This document shows positions 61,867 to 64,000 of a DNA stretch of 64,000 nucleotides, piece by piece (position 1 is the stretch's first letter; each line of letters begins with the position of its first letter). The position numbers were made by a program, and so were the translations under genes. The notes beneath the pieces are model-generated. The model searched no databases. It had not been told where the DNA came from and saw only the letters and a program-made list of their open reading frames with translations. Source of the stretch: Triplophysa rosa (Eukaryota; Chordata; Actinopteri; Cypriniformes; Nemacheilidae); the NCBI RefSeq assembly GCF_024868665.1, contig NC_079892.1, positions 8,506,251-8,570,250 on the forward strand, read 5' to 3'.

Positions 61867-64000
61867 CTTTAATGTCTCGTAATGGACTTTACAGACATAC
61901 AGCATTATCGAATATATTGCCATAACATCTGATCTCCACTACATGGTTAACATCGCCCAGTTAGTTTACAATAACAATATTTCAAAATATCTGTTTATTG
62001 TGTTTTAATAAATAATTATATTGGTCAAAATCATCATTAATTTATTTCCTTTTTGATGAATCGCACTCAAAATGCAAGTTAAAAGAGGGAAAAAGAGTTT
62101 TGGAAAATTTTACTTCGGTGTTGAATTATTCACAATATTATAATATGTGAAGTATCAGCATGATATCGAAAATCTTGGTTTTGAGATCCCGATTATAGCC
62201 AATACCAATATATTGTGACACCTCTAATTGCATTGCACATGATATATCGCATTATTTATAAAGTCATCACACTTTTCTTCGATATCATGCAGTCCTACTT
62301 TATAACCAAATGTCCAAAATGTGAATTCCATTTGCAAAAATATACAAACTGATAATGACAATATCTGACATAACTAAAAATATTCCAAATACGACTACAA
62401 ACCAGGACAGAAATGCAAATACACCTGAATGTATAACGACCTCAGTTAATGAGAGCCGCTCTGGGCGTTTGGGTACCTTATCATTAGCCTTTATAAGAGC
62501 TCGCTTTTATCGCCGTCTCCTGTTAGAAGGCCTTTTAAGTTTCATGCCAGCCAGCTCCATCTATCACCAGCTTGACCCTGCGAACTGTCTCCCCTCTGGC
62601 CAAAGTAGCTTCCACAAATTCCTTTGATGCTTAATTGGACTGCACCGTGCAATGGGTAAACCACCAGGACAGCAGGGAGTCAACAGGTCCACAATCATAA
62701 AAAAGAGCTCCTTAACCAAACTATTTGCATGAGTAATGTGAATATTCTGCAAAACATTTGCTTTCATATTTCACAGAATGCAGGATTGGAACAGTGGGAG
62801 ATAAAATTACACTTTTAAAGTGAACTGTCCCTTTTAAATAATTTGAGAGTTCAGGACAGCAATGAAGGCGGTCAATATCATCTAAAGGATCCGGTCAGGA
62901 AGAGTTGGTTTTTAAATGGATCACTATTTCAGATTGGACAACTGCTACAGGAGAAAGATGCCGGTAAAACGTGCAGAAAACTGATGATCAACACAAGTTG
63001 TGCAGTACACCACAAAACCATTCTCTGCAAGAGGAAGGCACAGCGTTTCCAAAGCAGGGGAAACCCCATTGCAAATGACAGAGTACACCAACACACAAAA
63101 AACAGATTCTTCTTCAATTGGAATAGATACAGATTCCAGTTGGGAGATCTTTGCAGGCGTAAAAAAAAAGAAGTAGACAGCATCTATGAAACATCAAGTA
63201 AAGCTGATGTGTTTTTAGGCACCTGTAAAAGAGGAATGACTAAATAAGGGTATCAACTGTGTTATATATACACATGTATGTTGGCAATACAGAACTTTGT
63301 GCTTTAGCCGTCTGGTGAAAGTCTGCACCTTTTCAGAAGGAAGTGACCTTTGTATGTCAACCGTTGTAAACCCATCTCTTGTTCATTAATATTAATGAAT
63401 CCAAAAGGAGCTCCTTATGTACAATATTGAACACCAGGATTTGAATATCCGCCCTTTTCTATTTAATACAATGTAAATCTCCAAGTTCTCATTTTTATCA
63501 AATCATAACTGAATTAGTTAGAAATAATGAAATGTTGCATTTAATGTTACCTCAGAGTCCAATAATGGCTCTGTGTTACAGTGCAAGTGCTGCAGAAAAA
63601 GGCGTAACTGGCCACGACCAACCTTCCACTTCAACGATTTTCTCAAACCCTTTAGCATCACACTTACTTTTAAAGAACAATGACAGCATAACAAACCAGC
63701 AATGGTGCTGGCAGTCAGACAAAAAACATCGCAGGTCCAAAGATGAAAAAGAACAATGGGTCTCAACCTAGAAATGCTCTCGTATGCATATTGCACCCGT
63801 GCTTTATTTTCAGTGCCGAAACATGATGGAGATCCAGAGGCATGTTTCGTCTCATTCAAGCATCAAGTGGCTCTTATTTAGACAGCTGTGAAACAGGCAG
63901 AGCCATTGCACTCCAAATCAATCCAATGCTCAGAAATACAATGCGTCCTTTCTTTAAAGGATTGAGCAAGCAACAAATAGCAAGAAAGTAAAATGGAAGA

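Larger units (their letters stand above)
56672..64000. other. Upstream flank of csk, no gene recognised
   Basis: Holds the elements at 58864, 59848 and 61588 and the tail fragment at 59700. Non-coding first exons of csk may lie here, as in other vertebrates, but none is identifiable. A 134-codon plus-strand open frame at 62843-63247 has no recognisable domain. Confidence 0.45.

Noticed and set aside
62843..63247. 134-codon plus-strand open frame
   Set aside because: No recognisable domain, low-complexity lysine/arginine content, no splice or promoter context; probably chance.
63518..63859. 113-codon minus-strand open frame
   Set aside because: No family resemblance or exon signals, and it overlaps a similar-sized open frame on the other strand.

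Overview
The window looks like nuclear DNA of a teleost fish, most likely a cyprinid. It is AT-rich and gene-poor, vertebrate genes are split into short exons with GT-AG introns, and it is packed with short transposons of the kinds common in carp-like fish (TTAA-flanked miniature elements, hAT miniature elements, L2-type LINE remnants, tRNA-derived SINEs, a very long CA microsatellite). Nothing bacterial or viral, and no CRISPR array, was seen.

Four protein-coding loci can be supported, all on the minus strand. Three are complete, and I rebuilt their exons by joining splice sites in phase. (1) csk, 43865-53170, has 12 coding exons encoding 450 residues (SH3-SH2-tyrosine kinase). (2) cplx3, 37153-38325, has 3 coding exons encoding 156 residues (complexin-3 with a C-terminal CEVM prenylation box). 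(3) adal, 33648-36080, has 10 coding exons encoding 348 residues (N6-methyl-AMP deaminase). They lie head-to-tail in the transcriptional order csk, cplx3, adal. (4) A single first coding exon of a type II membrane carbohydrate sulfotransferase, most like CHST8, lies at 5244-5349; the rest would be beyond the left edge. A CpG-rich patch at 22352-22740 ending in a good minus-strand splice donor may be an upstream promoter/exon, possibly of that gene.

Layout: 1-5.2 kb is probable chst8 intron. 5.4-22.3 kb is gene-free and transposon-rich, with an L2 retrotransposon remnant at 17.3-19.6 kb. 22.4-22.7 kb is the CpG patch. 22.7-33.6 kb is gene-free, with a fold-back hAT element at 30.6 kb. 33.6-38.5 kb holds adal and cplx3. 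38.5-43.8 kb is intergenic. 43.8-53.3 kb holds csk, with several elements and a small CpG-rich patch in its introns. 53.3-64 kb lies upstream of csk and holds an 84-unit AC repeat and at least four DNA transposons.

The genes do not form a pathway: Csk phosphorylates the inhibitory tail tyrosine of Src kinases, complexin-3 regulates SNARE-driven release at ribbon synapses, and Adal deaminates N6-methyl-AMP. The best new material is the mobile-element record. Several families have ends and target-site duplications that can be read exactly, including a ~1.1 kb hAT-like family with 5-bp duplications and a three-copy TTAA family. No previously undescribed biological system was found.
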